This document shows positions 32,597-42,716 of a stretch of DNA of 64,000 bases, in pieces. Origin of the DNA: Sphingobacteriaceae bacterium GW460-11-11-14-LB5 (GTDB taxonomy: Bacteria > Bacteroidota > Bacteroidia > Sphingobacteriales > Sphingobacteriaceae); contig CP021237.1 in assembly GCA_002151545.1 (NCBI GenBank), positions 682,001 through 746,000 of the forward strand. The letters are read 5' to 3'. A program made the position numbers and the translations under genes. The notes under the pieces were generated by a model. It did no database searches. It was given only the letters and a program-made list of their open reading frames with translations, and was not told the DNA's origin. The stretch's first letter is position 1; each line of letters opens with the position of its first letter.

Positions 32597-32718
32597 TCAG
32601 GTATAATAAAGCTTTGTTAAATCTGTTTAATAAGCAGAGTAGACAAGGTTTTTTGTGTTGAAATAACAATAAATAAAAAAATAATAAAAAGTTAACCTAC
32701 TAATTAGTTATAAATAAA

Positions 32719-33906
32719 ATGGCAAAAGAAAAATTTGACCGCAGTAAACCGCACTTAAACATCGGTACAATCGGTCACGTCGATCACGGTAAAACAACTT
32801 TAACAGCAGCTATTACAAAAGTTTTGGCTGATGCTGGTTTAACTGAGGCACGTTCATTCGATTCAATTGACTCTGCTCCAGAGGAAAAAGAAAGAGGTAT
32901 TACAATCAATACAGCTCACGTTGAGTATTCAACAGCTAACCGTCACTATGCACACGTTGACTGTCCAGGTCACGCGGATTACGTGAAAAACATGGTTACT
33001 GGTGCTGCTCAGATGGACGGTGCAATTATCGTTGTTGCTGCTACTGATGGTCCAATGCCACAAACTCGCGAGCACATCTTATTAGCTCGTCAGGTTGGTG
33101 TACCTTCATTAGTTGTATTCATGAATAAAGTGGATATGGTTGATGATCCTGAATTATTAGAATTAGTAGAAATGGAAGTTCGTGAATTATTATCGTTCTA
33201 CGAATTCCCAGGTGATGATATTCCTGTAATCCAAGGTTCTGCATTAGGTGGATTAAACGGCGATCCTAAATGGGTTGGAAAAATTATGGAATTAATGGAT
33301 GCTGTTGATAGCTACATTCCAATTCCTCCACGTTTAACTGATCTTCCATTCTTAATGCCTGTTGAAGACGTATTCTCAATTACTGGTCGTGGTACTGTTG
33401 CTACTGGTCGTATTGAGCGTGGTGTAATCAACTCTGGAGATCCGGTTGAGATCTTAGGTATGGGTGCTGAGAACTTAAAATCTACAGTAACTGGTGTTGA
33501 GATGTTCCGTAAAATCTTAGATTACGGTGAAGCTGGTGATAACGTAGGTTTATTGTTACGTGGTATTGAGAAAACTGATATCCGTCGTGGTATGGTAATC
33601 TGTAAACCAGGTTCAGTAACGCCTCACACTGATTTCAAAGCTGAGATCTATGTATTATCAAAAGCAGAAGGTGGTCGTCACACACCATTCTTCAACAAAT
33701 ACCGTCCTCAATTCTATTTCCGTACTACAGACGTTACTGGTGAGATTTCACTAGCTGAAGGTACTGAAATGGTAATGCCAGGTGATAACGTTACCATCAC
33801 TGTAAAGTTGATCAACGCTATCGCAATGGAAAAAGGTCTACGTTTCGCTATCCGTGAAGGTGGTAGAACAGTAGGTGCTGGTCAGGTAACTGAAATTTTA
33901 AAATAA
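32719..33906 (+). CDS. tuf: Elongation factor Tu
   Basis: EF-Tu carries aminoacyl-tRNA to the ribosome as a GTP complex. The 395-residue protein shows G1 GHVDHGKT, the switch II motif [12 protein letters not shown] (G4) and the three-domain length of bacterial EF-Tu. Codon choice is strongly biased, as in highly expressed genes. It lies in the tRNA-Thr/Tyr/Gly/Thr-tuf-tRNA-Trp-secE-nusG unit typical of the class. Confidence 0.98.
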   Translation: MAKEKFDRSKPHLNIGTIGHVDHGKTTLTAAITKVLADAGLTEARSFDSIDSAPEEKERGITINTAHVEYSTANRHYAHVDCPGHADYVKNMVTGAAQMDGAIIVVAATDGPMPQTREHILLARQVGVPSLVVFMNKVDMVDDPELLELVEMEVRELLSFYEFPGDDIPVIQGSALGGLNGDPKWVGKIMELMDAVDSYIPIPPRLTDLPFLMPVEDVFSITGRGTVATGRIERGVINSGDPVEILGMGAENLKSTVTGVEMFRKILDYGEAGDNVGLLLRGIEKTDIRRGMVICKPGSVTPHTDFKAEIYVLSKAEGGRHTPFFNKYRPQFYFRTTDVTGEISLAEGTEMVMPGDNVTITVKLINAIAMEKGLRFAIREGGRTVGAGQVTEILK

Positions 33907-33948
33907 ATCTTAAATCCCGGTTGACCGGGGCTTAAGTAAAATAAGAAA

Positions 33949-33984
33949 AGCGAAGTGTTTATACACTTAAACACTTCGCTTTCT
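33949..33984 (+). terminator. Hairpin between tuf and tRNA-Trp
   Basis: A perfect 12-bp stem (33949-33960 with 33969-33980) and a short T-rich tail. It is probably an attenuator or processing site, because genes of the same unit follow. Confidence 0.65.
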
Positions 33985-33988
33985 AAAT

Positions 33989-34059
33989 ACGGGAATAGTT
34001 CAACGGTAGAATAGAGGTCTCCAAAACCTTTGATCAGGGTTCGAATCCTTGTTCCCGTG
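33989..34059 (+). tRNA. tRNA-Trp (anticodon CCA)
   Basis: Acceptor ACGGGAA/TTCCCGT, anticodon loop CTCCAAA and T-arm GGGTTCGAATCC. The place between tuf and secE is conserved. Confidence 0.95.
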
Positions 34060-34073
34060 CTCAAAACAATGGT

Positions 34074-34158
34074 TGAGTAATTGAATGAGTGAATGATTGA
34101 ATTTGAAAGTAAGCTTTCGAATATTATCATTCACTCATTTAGTCATTCTGTCATTCAA
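34074..34158. repeat. Tetrad/octad-periodic inverted repeat before secE
   Basis: TGA at 34074, 34082, 34086, 34090, 34094 and 34098 is mirrored by TCA at 34127, 34131, 34135, 34143 and 34151. The two arms are complementary and can fold around an AAGCTTTCGAA centre. It resembles the heptad hairpins but has a 4/8-nt period, and it ends 10 bp before secE. Confidence 0.65.
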
Positions 34159-34168
34159 TAAATTAAAT

Positions 34169-34366
34169 ATGGCTAAAGTAGTTGAGTTTATAAAAGAATC
34201 GTACGATGAAATGACCCAGAAGGTTACATGGCCTACCTGGGGCGAACTGCAAAGTTCTGCAATTCTTGTATTAGTGGCTTCTTTAATTATTGCATTGGTT
34301 ATTTTTGCAATGGATAAAGGATCAACATTTGTGTTAGATACTTTTTATAAATCACTTTCTAATTAA
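34169..34366 (+). CDS. secE: Preprotein translocase subunit SecE
   Basis: The 65-residue protein has the amphipathic segment VVEFIKESYDEMTQKVTWPTW followed by one membrane helix (about 31-51), the single-span form of SecE that clamps SecY. An upstream frame extension crosses the hairpin repeat and is rejected in favour of the ATG at 34169. nusG starts 9 nt downstream, the usual secE-nusG pair. Confidence 0.95.
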   Translation: MAKVVEFIKESYDEMTQKVTWPTWGELQSSAILVLVASLIIALVIFAMDKGSTFVLDTFYKSLSN

Positions 34367-34375
34367 TATTTACTA

Positions 34376-34915
34376 ATGAGCGATCTAAAGTGGTACGTTG
34401 TAAGGGCTGTTAGCGGTAAAGAAAAGAAAGTAAAACAGTACATTGATGCTGAGATCAGCCGTTTAGGTTTCTCTCATTTGGTTCCTCAGGTTTTAATACC
34501 AATGGAAAAATATTACCAAATGAAAGATGGTAAAAAAATTGCCAAAGAACGTAACTTCTATCCTGGTTATGTTTTAATCGAAGCTACATTAGATGGAGAA
34601 TTAGAACACATCATTAAAGGAATTAACAGCGTTATTGGTTTCTTAGGTGATAAAGCCGGTAATCCAATCCCAATGCGCCAGGCAGAAGTTAACCGTATTT
34701 TAGGTGTGGTTGATGAAATGAGCGAGCAAGGTGAAACCATGAATGTGCCTTACTATGTGGGCGAAGGCATCAAAGTAATGGACGGACCTTTCAATGGTTT
34801 CTCCGGTATTATCGAAGAGGTAAACGAAGAGAAGAAAAAACTGAAAGTAATGGTTAAAATCTTTGGACGTAAAACGCCACTTGAACTTAACTACATGCAG
34901 GTAGAAAAAGAGTAA
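34376..34915 (+). CDS. nusG: Transcription termination/antitermination factor NusG
   Basis: NusG binds the RNA polymerase clamp, and its C-terminal KOW domain contacts Rho or ribosomal protein S10. The 179-residue product has the NGN domain (KWYVVRAVSGKEKKVKQYI, FYPGYVLIE) and a KOW domain (GIKVMDGPFNGFSGIIEEV). The length is normal. It ends at a terminator and is not followed directly by rplK as is usual. Confidence 0.96.
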   Translation: MSDLKWYVVRAVSGKEKKVKQYIDAEISRLGFSHLVPQVLIPMEKYYQMKDGKKIAKERNFYPGYVLIEATLDGELEHIIKGINSVIGFLGDKAGNPIPMRQAEVNRILGVVDEMSEQGETMNVPYYVGEGIKVMDGPFNGFSGIIEEVNEEKKKLKVMVKIFGRKTPLELNYMQVEKE

Positions 34916-34936
34916 GAAATTATCTTTAAAATATTT

Positions 34937-34970
34937 AAAGGCCTTAGAATTTATTTTCTGAGGCCTTTTT
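34937..34970 (+). terminator. Terminator after nusG
   Basis: An 11-bp stem AAAGGCCTTAG/CTGAGGCCTTT (one G-U pair) with a T run ends the tRNA-tuf-secE-nusG unit. Confidence 0.8.
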
Positions 34971-35083
34971 GTTTGAAATAGATTTTCATTATAAGATTAT
35001 GGCATTTTAATTGCTAGATTATAAGTATCCCTATCATTTTTTGTGATTTAATAATTAATTGTCAAACCACTTTAACAGTAATT

Positions 35084-35800
35084 ATGGAATATTCATTAGT
35101 AGGGAAGAAGAACGCAGGTATTATATTTAGTTTTTATGATCCTTTTAAGTCGTTTCTAATCTTTGGTTCGGGTTCATTTTCTCCTGCTTTAATTCCTTTA
35201 ATTATTGACACTATTCATAAAAATTATGTAGTGAAGAAAGTATCTGCAAAAGGCGGTATTGATGTTGATTATTATTTTCTTGAGTCAGGGATGGTTTGGG
35301 ATAAAAGAAAAAGAATAAAGTTCAATAAAAAAGCGAATTCTTTATTATTATTGGTAGAAAACGGTCTTCCCAGATCCTTAAAGCCAACTTGGGATGCTGC
35401 TACTAATAAGCGGATCTTAACATTAGATAAAAGATTGCAAGCGCCAGCTCGGGAATTTACTAATACAGTGGAAGAAGAGCTTGGTATACAGCTAAGGATT
35501 GTACAGGCTTTAAGGACTATTGCTGAACAAAATGCGCTATATAATCAAGGCAGAACTACTCCTGGAAATATAGTAACTAAAGCAAAAGGAGGTACAAGTT
35601 ATCATAATTATGCATTAGCTATGGATGTTGTGATTGTGAAAGAAGGTAATGCAGTTTGGAGTATATTGCCAAAAGAGGTTGTTAAGATTGGAGAAGATTT
35701 GGGATTTGAATGGGGAGGAAATTGGAAAGGTTTTAAAGATTATCCTCATTTTCAGATGACTTTTGGTCAAAGTATTAGAGATTTGAAAAAAGTAAAATAG
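35084..35800 (+). CDS. M15-family peptidase (D-Ala-D-Ala or L-Ala-D-Glu type) with extra N-terminal region
   Basis: The C-terminal half of this 238-residue protein is an M15/VanY/CwlK-like peptidoglycan peptidase: SYHNYALAMDVV carries the SxHxxGxAxD zinc motif (H174, D181), and DYPHFQM gives the third ligand H222. The first roughly 110 residues do not match the core domain, and no signal peptide is evident, so export by another route or cell-internal storage is possible. The gene and its partner are notably AT-rich and sit between nusG and rplK, which are usually adjacent. The next gene starts 2 nt after its stop codon. Confidence 0.85.
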   Translation: MEYSLVGKKNAGIIFSFYDPFKSFLIFGSGSFSPALIPLIIDTIHKNYVVKKVSAKGGIDVDYYFLESGMVWDKRKRIKFNKKANSLLLLVENGLPRSLKPTWDAATNKRILTLDKRLQAPAREFTNTVEEELGIQLRIVQALRTIAEQNALYNQGRTTPGNIVTKAKGGTSYHNYALAMDVVIVKEGNAVWSILPKEVVKIGEDLGFEWGGNWKGFKDYPHFQMTFGQSIRDLKKVK

Positions 35801-35802
35801 TT

Positions 35803-36321
35803 ATGAAAGGGTTTCTTATATTTTTGATTTGTATACTTTATTATGGTGCTGATGGTGTCTGTGTAAATGATCGTTCAATCAAAGCATTGGTTGATACTCC
35901 GGCTATTATCAAGAAAATACAAACGGACTTTTTAGCAATCAATAAACAGTTAAGCCTTTACCGAAAGAAAACTAAGGATGCACCCGGTGTGTCGGCAGAA
36001 GGTGGAGAGGTAACTGGTTATTATGATAAAAATACCTTAAAAAAAATGCATTGTGTTTTCTATGGTGAAACAGGAAGAGCTGAGGTTGATTATTATCTTA
36101 ATAATAAAGGTCTATTCTTTGTATTTAGAAAGGAGATATTCTACGATAAGCCGATGTACGTGAAAGGTTCTAAAATAAAAAACACTGTCGAAACACGTTA
36201 TTATATACATAGTAATAAAGTGGTAAAAAGTATTTCCAAACCCAGCACATCAGTAATATTATCCTATAATGAAATAGGAGATAGCTTTAAGCAAATCTTA
36301 AGCATATTAAATACGAAATAG
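35803..36321 (+). CDS. Small exported protein paired with the M15 peptidase
   Basis: The 172-residue protein starts with a signal peptide (MKGFLIFLICILYYGADG). The mature part is beta-rich (EGGEVTGYYDKNTLKKMHCVFYG, then EVDYYLNNKGLFFVFRKE) and resembles small exported proteins of unknown function in Bacteroidetes. Tight coupling to the peptidase gene (2 nt) means the two products probably act together; an inhibitor or immunity role in the periplasm is one option, but nothing in the sequence proves it. The codon use is AT-rich like its partner. Confidence 0.75.
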   Translation: MKGFLIFLICILYYGADGVCVNDRSIKALVDTPAIIKKIQTDFLAINKQLSLYRKKTKDAPGVSAEGGEVTGYYDKNTLKKMHCVFYGETGRAEVDYYLNNKGLFFVFRKEIFYDKPMYVKGSKIKNTVETRYYIHSNKVVKSISKPSTSVILSYNEIGDSFKQILSILNTK

Positions 36322-36413
36322 GTTTGGTTCAATTTAATGATCGTTGCTAACTCCTAATTGATCGGGAATATTTTTACGCATTACATAATATAAAATATAT
36401 TTCTCTCCATCTA

Positions 36414-36444
36414 TTGTGCATTTGCAAGATTATCCATATCTTTG
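36414..36444 (+). promoter_or_regulatory. Promoter of the rplK operon
   Basis: TTG at 36414-36416, 20-bp spacer, then TATCTTTG at 36437-36444. The ribosomal operon has its own promoter downstream of the two-gene insert. The roughly 90-nt leader holds no strong hairpin that I can see. Confidence 0.7.
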
Positions 36445-36536
36445 CAGTCCTTTAAGCTTTATAGGAGCTATAAGGAATTAAATGTTACATGCTTCCAATA
36501 TTTAACATTGAGTTTTAAATAAACAAAAAACACAAA

Positions 36537-36980
36537 ATGGCAAAAGAAGTCAGTGCAATGATCAAATTACAGATCAAAGGCGGAGCGGCAAATCCATCGC
36601 CACCAGTAGGACCTGCATTAGGTGCTAAAGGGGTGAACATTATGGAGTTTTGCAAACAGTACAACGCTCGTACCCAAGATAAAGCAGGTAAAGTATTGCC
36701 AGTTGTAATTACTGTTTATGCTGATAAGTCATTCGATTTCATCATCAAAACCCCTCCTGTAGCTATCCAGTTAAAAGATGCTACTAAATTACAGAGTGGT
36801 TCTGCTGAGCCTAACCGTAAAAAAGTTGGATCGGTGACCTGGGACCAGATTAAAGTTATTGCTGAAGATAAAATGCCTGATTTAAATGCATTTACGATCG
36901 AATCTGCAATGAGTATGGTTGCCGGTACAGCACGCAGTATGGGAATCACCGTTTCTGGTGACGCACCCTGGAACAATTAA
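36537..36980 (+). CDS. rplK: 50S ribosomal protein L11
   Basis: uL11 forms the GTPase-associated centre with 23S rRNA and L10/L7/L12. The 147-residue product starts [20 protein letters not shown] and has the [22 protein letters not shown] loop region, cut here as [13 protein letters not shown]. The length is standard. It opens the rplK-rplA-rplJ-rplL-rpoB-rpoC block. Confidence 0.97.
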   Translation: MAKEVSAMIKLQIKGGAANPSPPVGPALGAKGVNIMEFCKQYNARTQDKAGKVLPVVITVYADKSFDFIIKTPPVAIQLKDATKLQSGSAEPNRKKVGSVTWDQIKVIAEDKMPDLNAFTIESAMSMVAGTARSMGITVSGDAPWNN

Positions 36981-37000
36981 TTAAAAAACAGTTTACAACA

Positions 37001-37699
37001 GTGGCGAAATTAACTAAAAATCAAAAAAAGGCACATGCTAAGATAGAAGCTGGTAAAGCTTATACTTTGAAGGATGCTGCTGCTTTGGTAAAAGAAATCA
37101 CTACGACTAAATTCGATGCTTCAGTTGATATTGATGTATCTTTAGGAGTAGATCCGCGTAAAGCCAATCAAATGGTACGTGGTATTGCTACTTTACCACA
37201 CGGAACAGGTAAAACTGTACGTGTTTTAGCTTTAGTAACTCCTGATAAGGAAGAAGAAGCAAAAGCAGCTGGCGCAGACTTCGTAGGTTTAGACGAGTAT
37301 GTAGCTAAAATTGAAGGTGGTTGGACCGATGTAGACATTATTATCACTACACCAGCTTGTATGGCTAAGGTAGGTAAATTGGGCCGTGTTTTAGGTCCAA
37401 GGAACTTAATGCCTAACCCAAAATCTGGTACAGTAACTAACGAAGTTGGTAAAGCTGTAACAGAGGTTAAAGCAGGTAAAATTGATTTTAAAGTAGACAA
37501 AACGGGTATCATACACGCCTCGATAGGAAAAGTATCATTCCCAGCAGACAAAATTTATGAGAATGCACTTGAGATTATTCAAGTAATTTCTAAATTAAAA
37601 CCATCTGCTGCAAAAGGAACTTATTTTAAGAGCATTCACGTGTCTTCTACAATGAGTCCTGGGATTGCAATTGAAACAAAATCAGTAGCGGGGATCTAA
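37001..37699 (+). CDS. rplA: 50S ribosomal protein L1
   Basis: uL1 forms the L1 stalk at the E site. The 232-residue protein begins at a GTG ([16 protein letters not shown]) and contains [15 protein letters not shown], the family signature. The length matches bacterial L1. It lies 20 nt after rplK and 2 nt before rplJ. In other bacteria L1 represses its own operon, but I cannot identify a site here. Confidence 0.97.
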   Translation: MAKLTKNQKKAHAKIEAGKAYTLKDAAALVKEITTTKFDASVDIDVSLGVDPRKANQMVRGIATLPHGTGKTVRVLALVTPDKEEEAKAAGADFVGLDEYVAKIEGGWTDVDIIITTPACMAKVGKLGRVLGPRNLMPNPKSGTVTNEVGKAVTEVKAGKIDFKVDKTGIIHASIGKVSFPADKIYENALEIIQVISKLKPSAAKGTYFKSIHVSSTMSPGIAIETKSVAGI

Positions 37700-37701
37700 T
37701 C

Positions 37702-38223
37702 ATGAACAGAGAAGAAAAAAACGAAGTAGTTTTAGAACTACAAGGACAAATGCAAGAGTTTGGCAATTTTTATATTGCTGATACTTCTAGCCTTTCTGTA
37801 GAGCAGATCAATAACATCCGCCGCAAATGTTTCGAAGGTGATATCGTAATGAAGGTTGCTAAAAACTCTTTAATCCGCAAAGCGATTGAAGGTTTAGATG
37901 GCGATGCTTCTGAGATATACGAAGCCCTTAAAGGTTCATCATCATTATTATTCTCAAAAACAGCAAACGCTCCGGCTAAGTTGATCAAAACTTTGAGAAA
38001 AACATCTGATAAACCAGTGCTTAAAGCAGCATATATAGATTCATCAGTATACGTTGGCGACGACCAATTGAATAACTTAGTAAGCTTAAAATCAAGAGAA
38101 GAGCTTATTGGCGATATCATTGGATTATTACAGTCACCAGCTAAAAATGTTCTATCTGCGCTTCAGTCAGGCGGTAACAAAATTGCAGGAATTGTTAAAA
38201 CTCTTCAAGAAAGAGAAGGTTAA
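37702..38223 (+). CDS. rplJ: 50S ribosomal protein L10
   Basis: uL10 anchors L7/L12 dimers to the stalk base. The 173-residue product starts MNREEKNEVVLELQGQMQE and has the RRKCFEGDIVMKVAKNSLIRKA region typical of the N-terminal rRNA-binding domain, cut here as VMKVAKNSLIRKA. A C-terminal helix binds L12. It begins 2 nt after rplA. Confidence 0.96.
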   Translation: MNREEKNEVVLELQGQMQEFGNFYIADTSSLSVEQINNIRRKCFEGDIVMKVAKNSLIRKAIEGLDGDASEIYEALKGSSSLLFSKTANAPAKLIKTLRKTSDKPVLKAAYIDSSVYVGDDQLNNLVSLKSREELIGDIIGLLQSPAKNVLSALQSGGNKIAGIVKTLQEREG

Positions 38224-38289
38224 CGAACACCTTAAGTTCGCAAATTAAACAAAATTATTACACACGTAAATTTTTAAAATCTTAATAAA

Positions 38290-38667
38290 ATGGCAGATTT
38301 AAAAGCGTTTGCTGAGCAATTAGTAAACTTAACAGTAAAAGAAGTTAATGAATTAGCTCAAATCTTAAAAGATGAGTATGGTATTGAGCCTGCAGCTGCT
38401 GCTGTAGTTGCTGGTCCTGCTGCTGGTGGTGATGCACCTGCTGCTGCTGCAGAAAAAACATCTTTTGATGTAATCTTAAAAGAAGCTGGTGGTCAGAAAT
38501 TAGCAGTTGTAAAACTGGTTAAAGACTTAACTGGTTTAGGTTTGAAAGAAGCTAAAGACTTAGTAGACGGAGCACCAAAAGAATTAAAAGCTGGTGTTGC
38601 TAAAGACGAAGCAGAAGCTCTTAAAAAACAATTAGAAGAAGCTGGAGCAGTAGTTGAGATTAAGTAA
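38290..38667 (+). CDS. rplL: 50S ribosomal protein L7/L12
   Basis: bL12 recruits translational GTPases. The 125-residue acidic protein shows the N-terminal dimerisation helices ([19 protein letters not shown]), an Ala/Gly-rich hinge (about 36-55) and the C-terminal domain [17 protein letters not shown] followed by [14 protein letters not shown]. The length and charge are standard. An attenuator-type hairpin lies between it and rpoB. Confidence 0.97.
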   Translation: MADLKAFAEQLVNLTVKEVNELAQILKDEYGIEPAAAAVVAGPAAGGDAPAAAAEKTSFDVILKEAGGQKLAVVKLVKDLTGLGLKEAKDLVDGAPKELKAGVAKDEAEALKKQLEEAGAVVEIK

Positions 38668-38698
38668 TCACTTAACTTAGCTAAGCTAAAAATGTATT

Positions 38699-38727
38699 AG
38701 ACACCGACTGAAAATGTCGGTGTCTTT
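38699..38727 (+). terminator. Attenuator-like hairpin between rplL and rpoB
   Basis: A perfect 10-bp stem (38699-38708 with 38716-38725) with only a short T run. Partial termination here would lower rpoBC expression relative to the ribosomal genes, as is known for E. coli. Confidence 0.7.
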
Positions 38728-38824
38728 ACCTGTTTATAAACATCTCATTTTGTTTGGTTAATGAGCCTGTTTGAAATCTGAACCAAACAAATAGTTTATT
38801 CTTAAACTAAAATCTTTTAGTCCA

Positions 38825-41800
38825 TTGGCAAAGACAGTCGAACAAAGAGTAAATTTTGCAACTAGTAAGCACATTATAGACTATCCGGATTTTCTGGATG
38901 TGCAATTGCAATCATTCAGAGAATTTTTCCAGATAGATACCACATCAGACGATCGCTCTAGCGAAGGTTTGTTTAAAGTGTTTGCTGAAAACTTTCCAAT
39001 AACAGATTCAAGAAATATCTTCGTATTAGAGTTTCTTGATTATTTTGTTGATCCGCCACGTTACGATATACACGAGTGTATTGAGCGTGGATTAACCTAC
39101 AATGTTCCATTAAAGGCAAAGCTAAAGCTTTCTTGTAATGATGTAGAACATGAAGATTTTGAAACCATCATCCAGGATGTGTACTTAGGTACGATCCCGT
39201 ATATGACACCAAAAGGTACATTTGTTATCAACGGTGCAGAACGTGTTATCGTTTCGCAATTACACCGTTCTCCAGGAGTGTTCTTCGGTCAAAGCCGTCA
39301 CACTAACGGAACCAAATTGTATTCTGCCCGTGTAATTCCTTTCAAAGGTTCATGGATCGAGTTTGCTACAGACGTTAATAACGTGATGTATGCTTACATC
39401 GATCGTAAGAAAAAATTCCCGGTTACCACTTTATTACGTGCTATCGGTTACGATTCTGATAAAGATATCTTGGAACTTTTCGATCTTGCTGACGAAGTAA
39501 AAGTTAGTAAATCGGGTTTAAAGAAATACATCGGTCGTAAACTGGCTGCAAGAGTATTGAAAAAATGGGTTGAAGATTTTGTTGATGAAGATACTGGTGA
39601 GGTAGTTTCTATCGACCGTAATGAAGTGATTCTTGAAAGAGAAACCGTTTTAGAAGACGAACACATTGATATGGTTATCGAAGCTGGCGTAAAAAGCATC
39701 ATCTTATCAAAAGAAGATGGCGCAAGTCAGGCTGATTATACCATTATATATAATACATTACAGAAAGATACATCAAACTCAGAAAAAGAAGCTGTAGAAA
39801 ACATCTATCGTGCTTTGCGTAACGCAGAACCACCTGATGAGGAAACAGCACGTGGTATCATTGATCGTTTATTCTTTTCAGATAAACGTTACGATTTAGG
39901 AGATGTTGGTCGTTACCGCATCAACCGTAAATTAAAAATGAATACCCCTGATGAGGTTAAAGTATTAACAAAAGCAGATATTATTGCAATTGTAAAATAC
40001 CTGATCAAATTGATCAACTCAAAAGAAGAGGTAGATGATATCGATCACTTGTCTAACCGTCGTGTACGTACGGTAGGTGAACAATTATACGCACAATTTG
40101 GTGTTGGTTTAGCCCGTATGGCCAGAACAATCCGTGAGCGTATGAACATTCGCGATAACGAGGTGTTTACACCAACTGATTTGATTAACGCCCGTACGTT
40201 ATCATCAGTGATCAACTCTTTCTTTGGTACTAACCAGTTATCTCAGTTCATGGATCAAACCAATCCATTAGCAGAGATCACGCACAAACGCCGTTTATCG
40301 GCCCTAGGTCCAGGTGGTTTATCACGTGAGCGTGCCGGTTTCGAGGTACGTGACGTTCACTACACGCACTATGGTCGTTTATGTACGATTGAAACGCCAG
40401 AGGGACCAAACATTGGTTTAATTTCATCACTTTGTGTGCATGCAAAAATCAATAATTTAGGTTTCATTGAAACACCTTACAAACGTGTTGAAGATGGTAA
40501 AGTAGTTGTAGATTCAGACGTTATTTATTTATCTGCAGAAGATGAAGATGGTAAAACCATCGCTCAGGCTAATGCAGAGTATGATGATAAAGGTAACTTT
40601 ACCACACCACGTGTTAAAGCGCGTTATGAGGGTGACTTCCCAATTATTGAGCCTGAGAAATTAGACTTAATGGACGTTGCACCTAACCAGATTACTTCAA
40701 TCGCTGCTTCGTTAATTCCGTTCTTAGAACATGATGATGCGAACAGGGCTTTGATGGGATCGAACATGCAACGTCAGGCCGTACCATTGTTACGTCCTGA
40801 AGCACCAATTGTAGGTACAGGTTTAGAAGGTCGCGTTGCACGTGACTCAAGAACTTTGATCAATGCAGAAGGTGATGGTATTGTAGAGTATGTTGATGCT
40901 AACGAAATTACCATTAAATATGAGCGTAACGAAGATGATCGTTTAGTTTCATTTGAAGGTGATAGCAAAACTTACCGTTTAATTAAATTCAAAAAAACCA
41001 ACCAGAATACTTGTATCAACTTAAAACCAATCGTTAAGAAAGGTCAGAAAGTAACTAAAGGACAAGTACTTTGCGAAGGTTATGCAACTGAAAATGGCGA
41101 ATTAGCATTAGGTAGAAACTTGAAAGTGGCATTCATGCCTTGGCAAGGTTTCAACTTTGAGGATGCGATTGTAATTAACGAGCGTATTGTTCGTGATGAC
41201 GTTTTCACTTCATTGCATATTGAAGAGTTTGAATTAGAAGTACGTGATACTAAACGTGGAGAAGAGGAATTAACACCAGATATCCCGAACGTTTCTGAAG
41301 AGGCTACTAAAGACCTTGATGAAAATGGTATTATCCGTATTGGTGCTGACGTAAAAGAAGGTGATATTTTAATTGGTAAGATTACACCAAAAGGTGAGTC
41401 TGATCCTTCACCGGAAGAGAAATTACTACGTGCAATTTTTGGTGATAAAGCAGGTGATGTTAAAGATGCGTCTTTAAAAACTCCTCCTTCAATCCAGGGT
41501 GTGGTAATTGATACTAAATTATTCAGCCGTGCTAAGAAAACGACAAAAGCTGAGGAAAAATCGGCAATTGAGAAATTAGACAAAGGATATAACAATATCA
41601 CTGAGAAATTAAAAGCAGAATTAGTTGACAAATTATTCACCATCGTAAACGGTAAAACATCTCAGGGTGTATTTAACATTTACAAAGAATTATTGGTTGC
41701 TAAAGGCGCTAAATTTACTCAGAAAATTTTAGCTGAGCTTGATTATAATCACATTAGCCCTAACAAATGGACTACTGATGATGATAAAAACGAGATGATT

Positions 41801-42628
41801 AAAATGTTGCTTCACAACTACGGTATCCGTGTTAACGAAGAACTTGGTGCTTACAAACGTGATAAATTCGCGATCAGTGTAGGTGATGAGCTTCCTTCAG
41901 GAATCGTACAGATGGCAAAAGTTTATGTAGCTAAAAAACGTAAATTAAAAGTAGGTGATAAAATGGCGGGTCGCCACGGTAACAAAGGTATTGTTGCACG
42001 TATTGTACGTGATGAAGATATGCCTTTCTTAGCTGATGGTAGTCCGGTTGATATCGTGTTGAACCCACTGGGTGTACCTTCACGTATGAACCTTGGTCAG
42101 ATCTACGAAACCGTATTGGCATGGGCTGGTAAAGAATTGGGTGTTAAATTTGCAACCCCGATTTTTGATGGCGCTACGCATGATGAGGTGGAAGAATGGA
42201 TCGCTAAAGCAGGAGTTCCTGCTTCAGGAAAAACCTACTTATACAATGGTTTAACAGGTGAGCGTTTCGATCAGACTACAACTGTAGGTATTATCTACAT
42301 GTTGAAATTAGGTCACATGGTTGATGATAAGATGCACGCCCGTTCAATCGGACCATACTCATTAATTACACAACAACCATTGGGTGGTAAAGCCCAGTTC
42401 GGTGGTCAGCGTTTTGGTGAGATGGAGGTTTGGGCATTAGAGGCATTCGGTGCAGCTAATATTCTTCAGGAGATCTTAACCGTTAAATCGGATGATGTAA
42501 TCGGAAGAGCCAAAACTTACGAAGCCATTGTTAAAGGTGAAAACCTACCAACGCCAGGTGTGCCAGAATCGTTTAACGTATTGGTACATGAGTTACGCGG
42601 ATTAGGTTTAGATATTACATTAGATTAA
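38825..42628 (+). CDS. rpoB: RNA polymerase beta subunit
   Basis: The 1267-residue beta subunit contains the rifampicin pocket sequence [17 protein letters not shown], then [13 protein letters not shown], and the C-terminal conserved region around [14 protein letters not shown]. All conserved blocks are present and the pocket looks wild type. The start is a TTG ([19 protein letters not shown]); I see no in-frame ATG upstream, and this matches the family N-terminus. It lies about 157 nt after rplL, beyond an attenuator. A heptad hairpin separates it from rpoC. Confidence 0.97.
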   Translation: MAKTVEQRVNFATSKHIIDYPDFLDVQLQSFREFFQIDTTSDDRSSEGLFKVFAENFPITDSRNIFVLEFLDYFVDPPRYDIHECIERGLTYNVPLKAKLKLSCNDVEHEDFETIIQDVYLGTIPYMTPKGTFVINGAERVIVSQLHRSPGVFFGQSRHTNGTKLYSARVIPFKGSWIEFATDVNNVMYAYIDRKKKFPVTTLLRAIGYDSDKDILELFDLADEVKVSKSGLKKYIGRKLAARVLKKWVEDFVDEDTGEVVSIDRNEVILERETVLEDEHIDMVIEAGVKSIILSKEDGASQADYTIIYNTLQKDTSNSEKEAVENIYRALRNAEPPDEETARGIIDRLFFSDKRYDLGDVGRYRINRKLKMNTPDEVKVLTKADIIAIVKYLIKLINSKEEVDDIDHLSNRRVRTVGEQLYAQFGVGLARMARTIRERMNIRDNEVFTPTDLINARTLSSVINSFFGTNQLSQFMDQTNPLAEITHKRRLSALGPGGLSRERAGFEVRDVHYTHYGRLCTIETPEGPNIGLISSLCVHAKINNLGFIETPYKRVEDGKVVVDSDVIYLSAEDEDGKTIAQANAEYDDKGNFTTPRVKARYEGDFPIIEPEKLDLMDVAPNQITSIAASLIPFLEHDDANRALMGSNMQRQAVPLLRPEAPIVGTGLEGRVARDSRTLINAEGDGIVEYVDANEITIKYERNEDDRLVSFEGDSKTYRLIKFKKTNQNTCINLKPIVKKGQKVTKGQVLCEGYATENGELALGRNLKVAFMPWQGFNFEDAIVINERIVRDDVFTSLHIEEFELEVRDTKRGEEELTPDIPNVSEEATKDLDENGIIRIGADVKEGDILIGKITPKGESDPSPEEKLLRAIFGDKAGDVKDASLKTPPSIQGVVIDTKLFSRAKKTTKAEEKSAIEKLDKGYNNITEKLKAELVDKLFTIVNGKTSQGVFNIYKELLVAKGAKFTQKILAELDYNHISPNKWTTDDDKNEMIKMLLHNYGIRVNEELGAYKRDKFAISVGDELPSGIVQMAKVYVAKKRKLKVGDKMAGRHGNKGIVARIVRDEDMPFLADGSPVDIVLNPLGVPSRMNLGQIYETVLAWAGKELGVKFATPIFDGATHDEVEEWIAKAGVPASGKTYLYNGLTGERFDQTTTVGIIYMLKLGHMVDDKMHARSIGPYSLITQQPLGGKAQFGGQRFGEMEVWALEAFGAANILQEILTVKSDDVIGRAKTYEAIVKGENLPTPGVPESFNVLVHELRGLGLDITLD

Positions 42629-42632
42629 ATAA

Positions 42633-42711
42633 GGTAGAAGGTTTAAGGTATAAGGTGAAAGGTTTTAAACCCTACGCCCTAAACCTTAAACCCTACGCCT
42701 TTAACCTTACA
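42633..42711. repeat. Heptad-periodic inverted repeat between rpoB and rpoC
   Basis: GGT at 42633, 42640, 42647, 42654 and 42661 (left arm) faces units starting CC at 42670, 42677, 42684, 42691, 42698 and 42705 (right arm: CCCTACG, CCCTAAA, CCTTAAA, CCCTACG, CCTTTAA, CCTTACA). It fills the whole rpoB-rpoC gap up to 5 bp before the rpoC ATG. Confidence 0.85.
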
Positions 42712-42716
42712 TAAGT

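Noticed and set aside
41080..41643. 187-aa open frame on the minus strand inside rpoB
   Set aside because: A shadow of a strongly codon-biased gene; rpoB is unambiguous on the plus strand and the antisense product is low-complexity Ser/Thr-rich.
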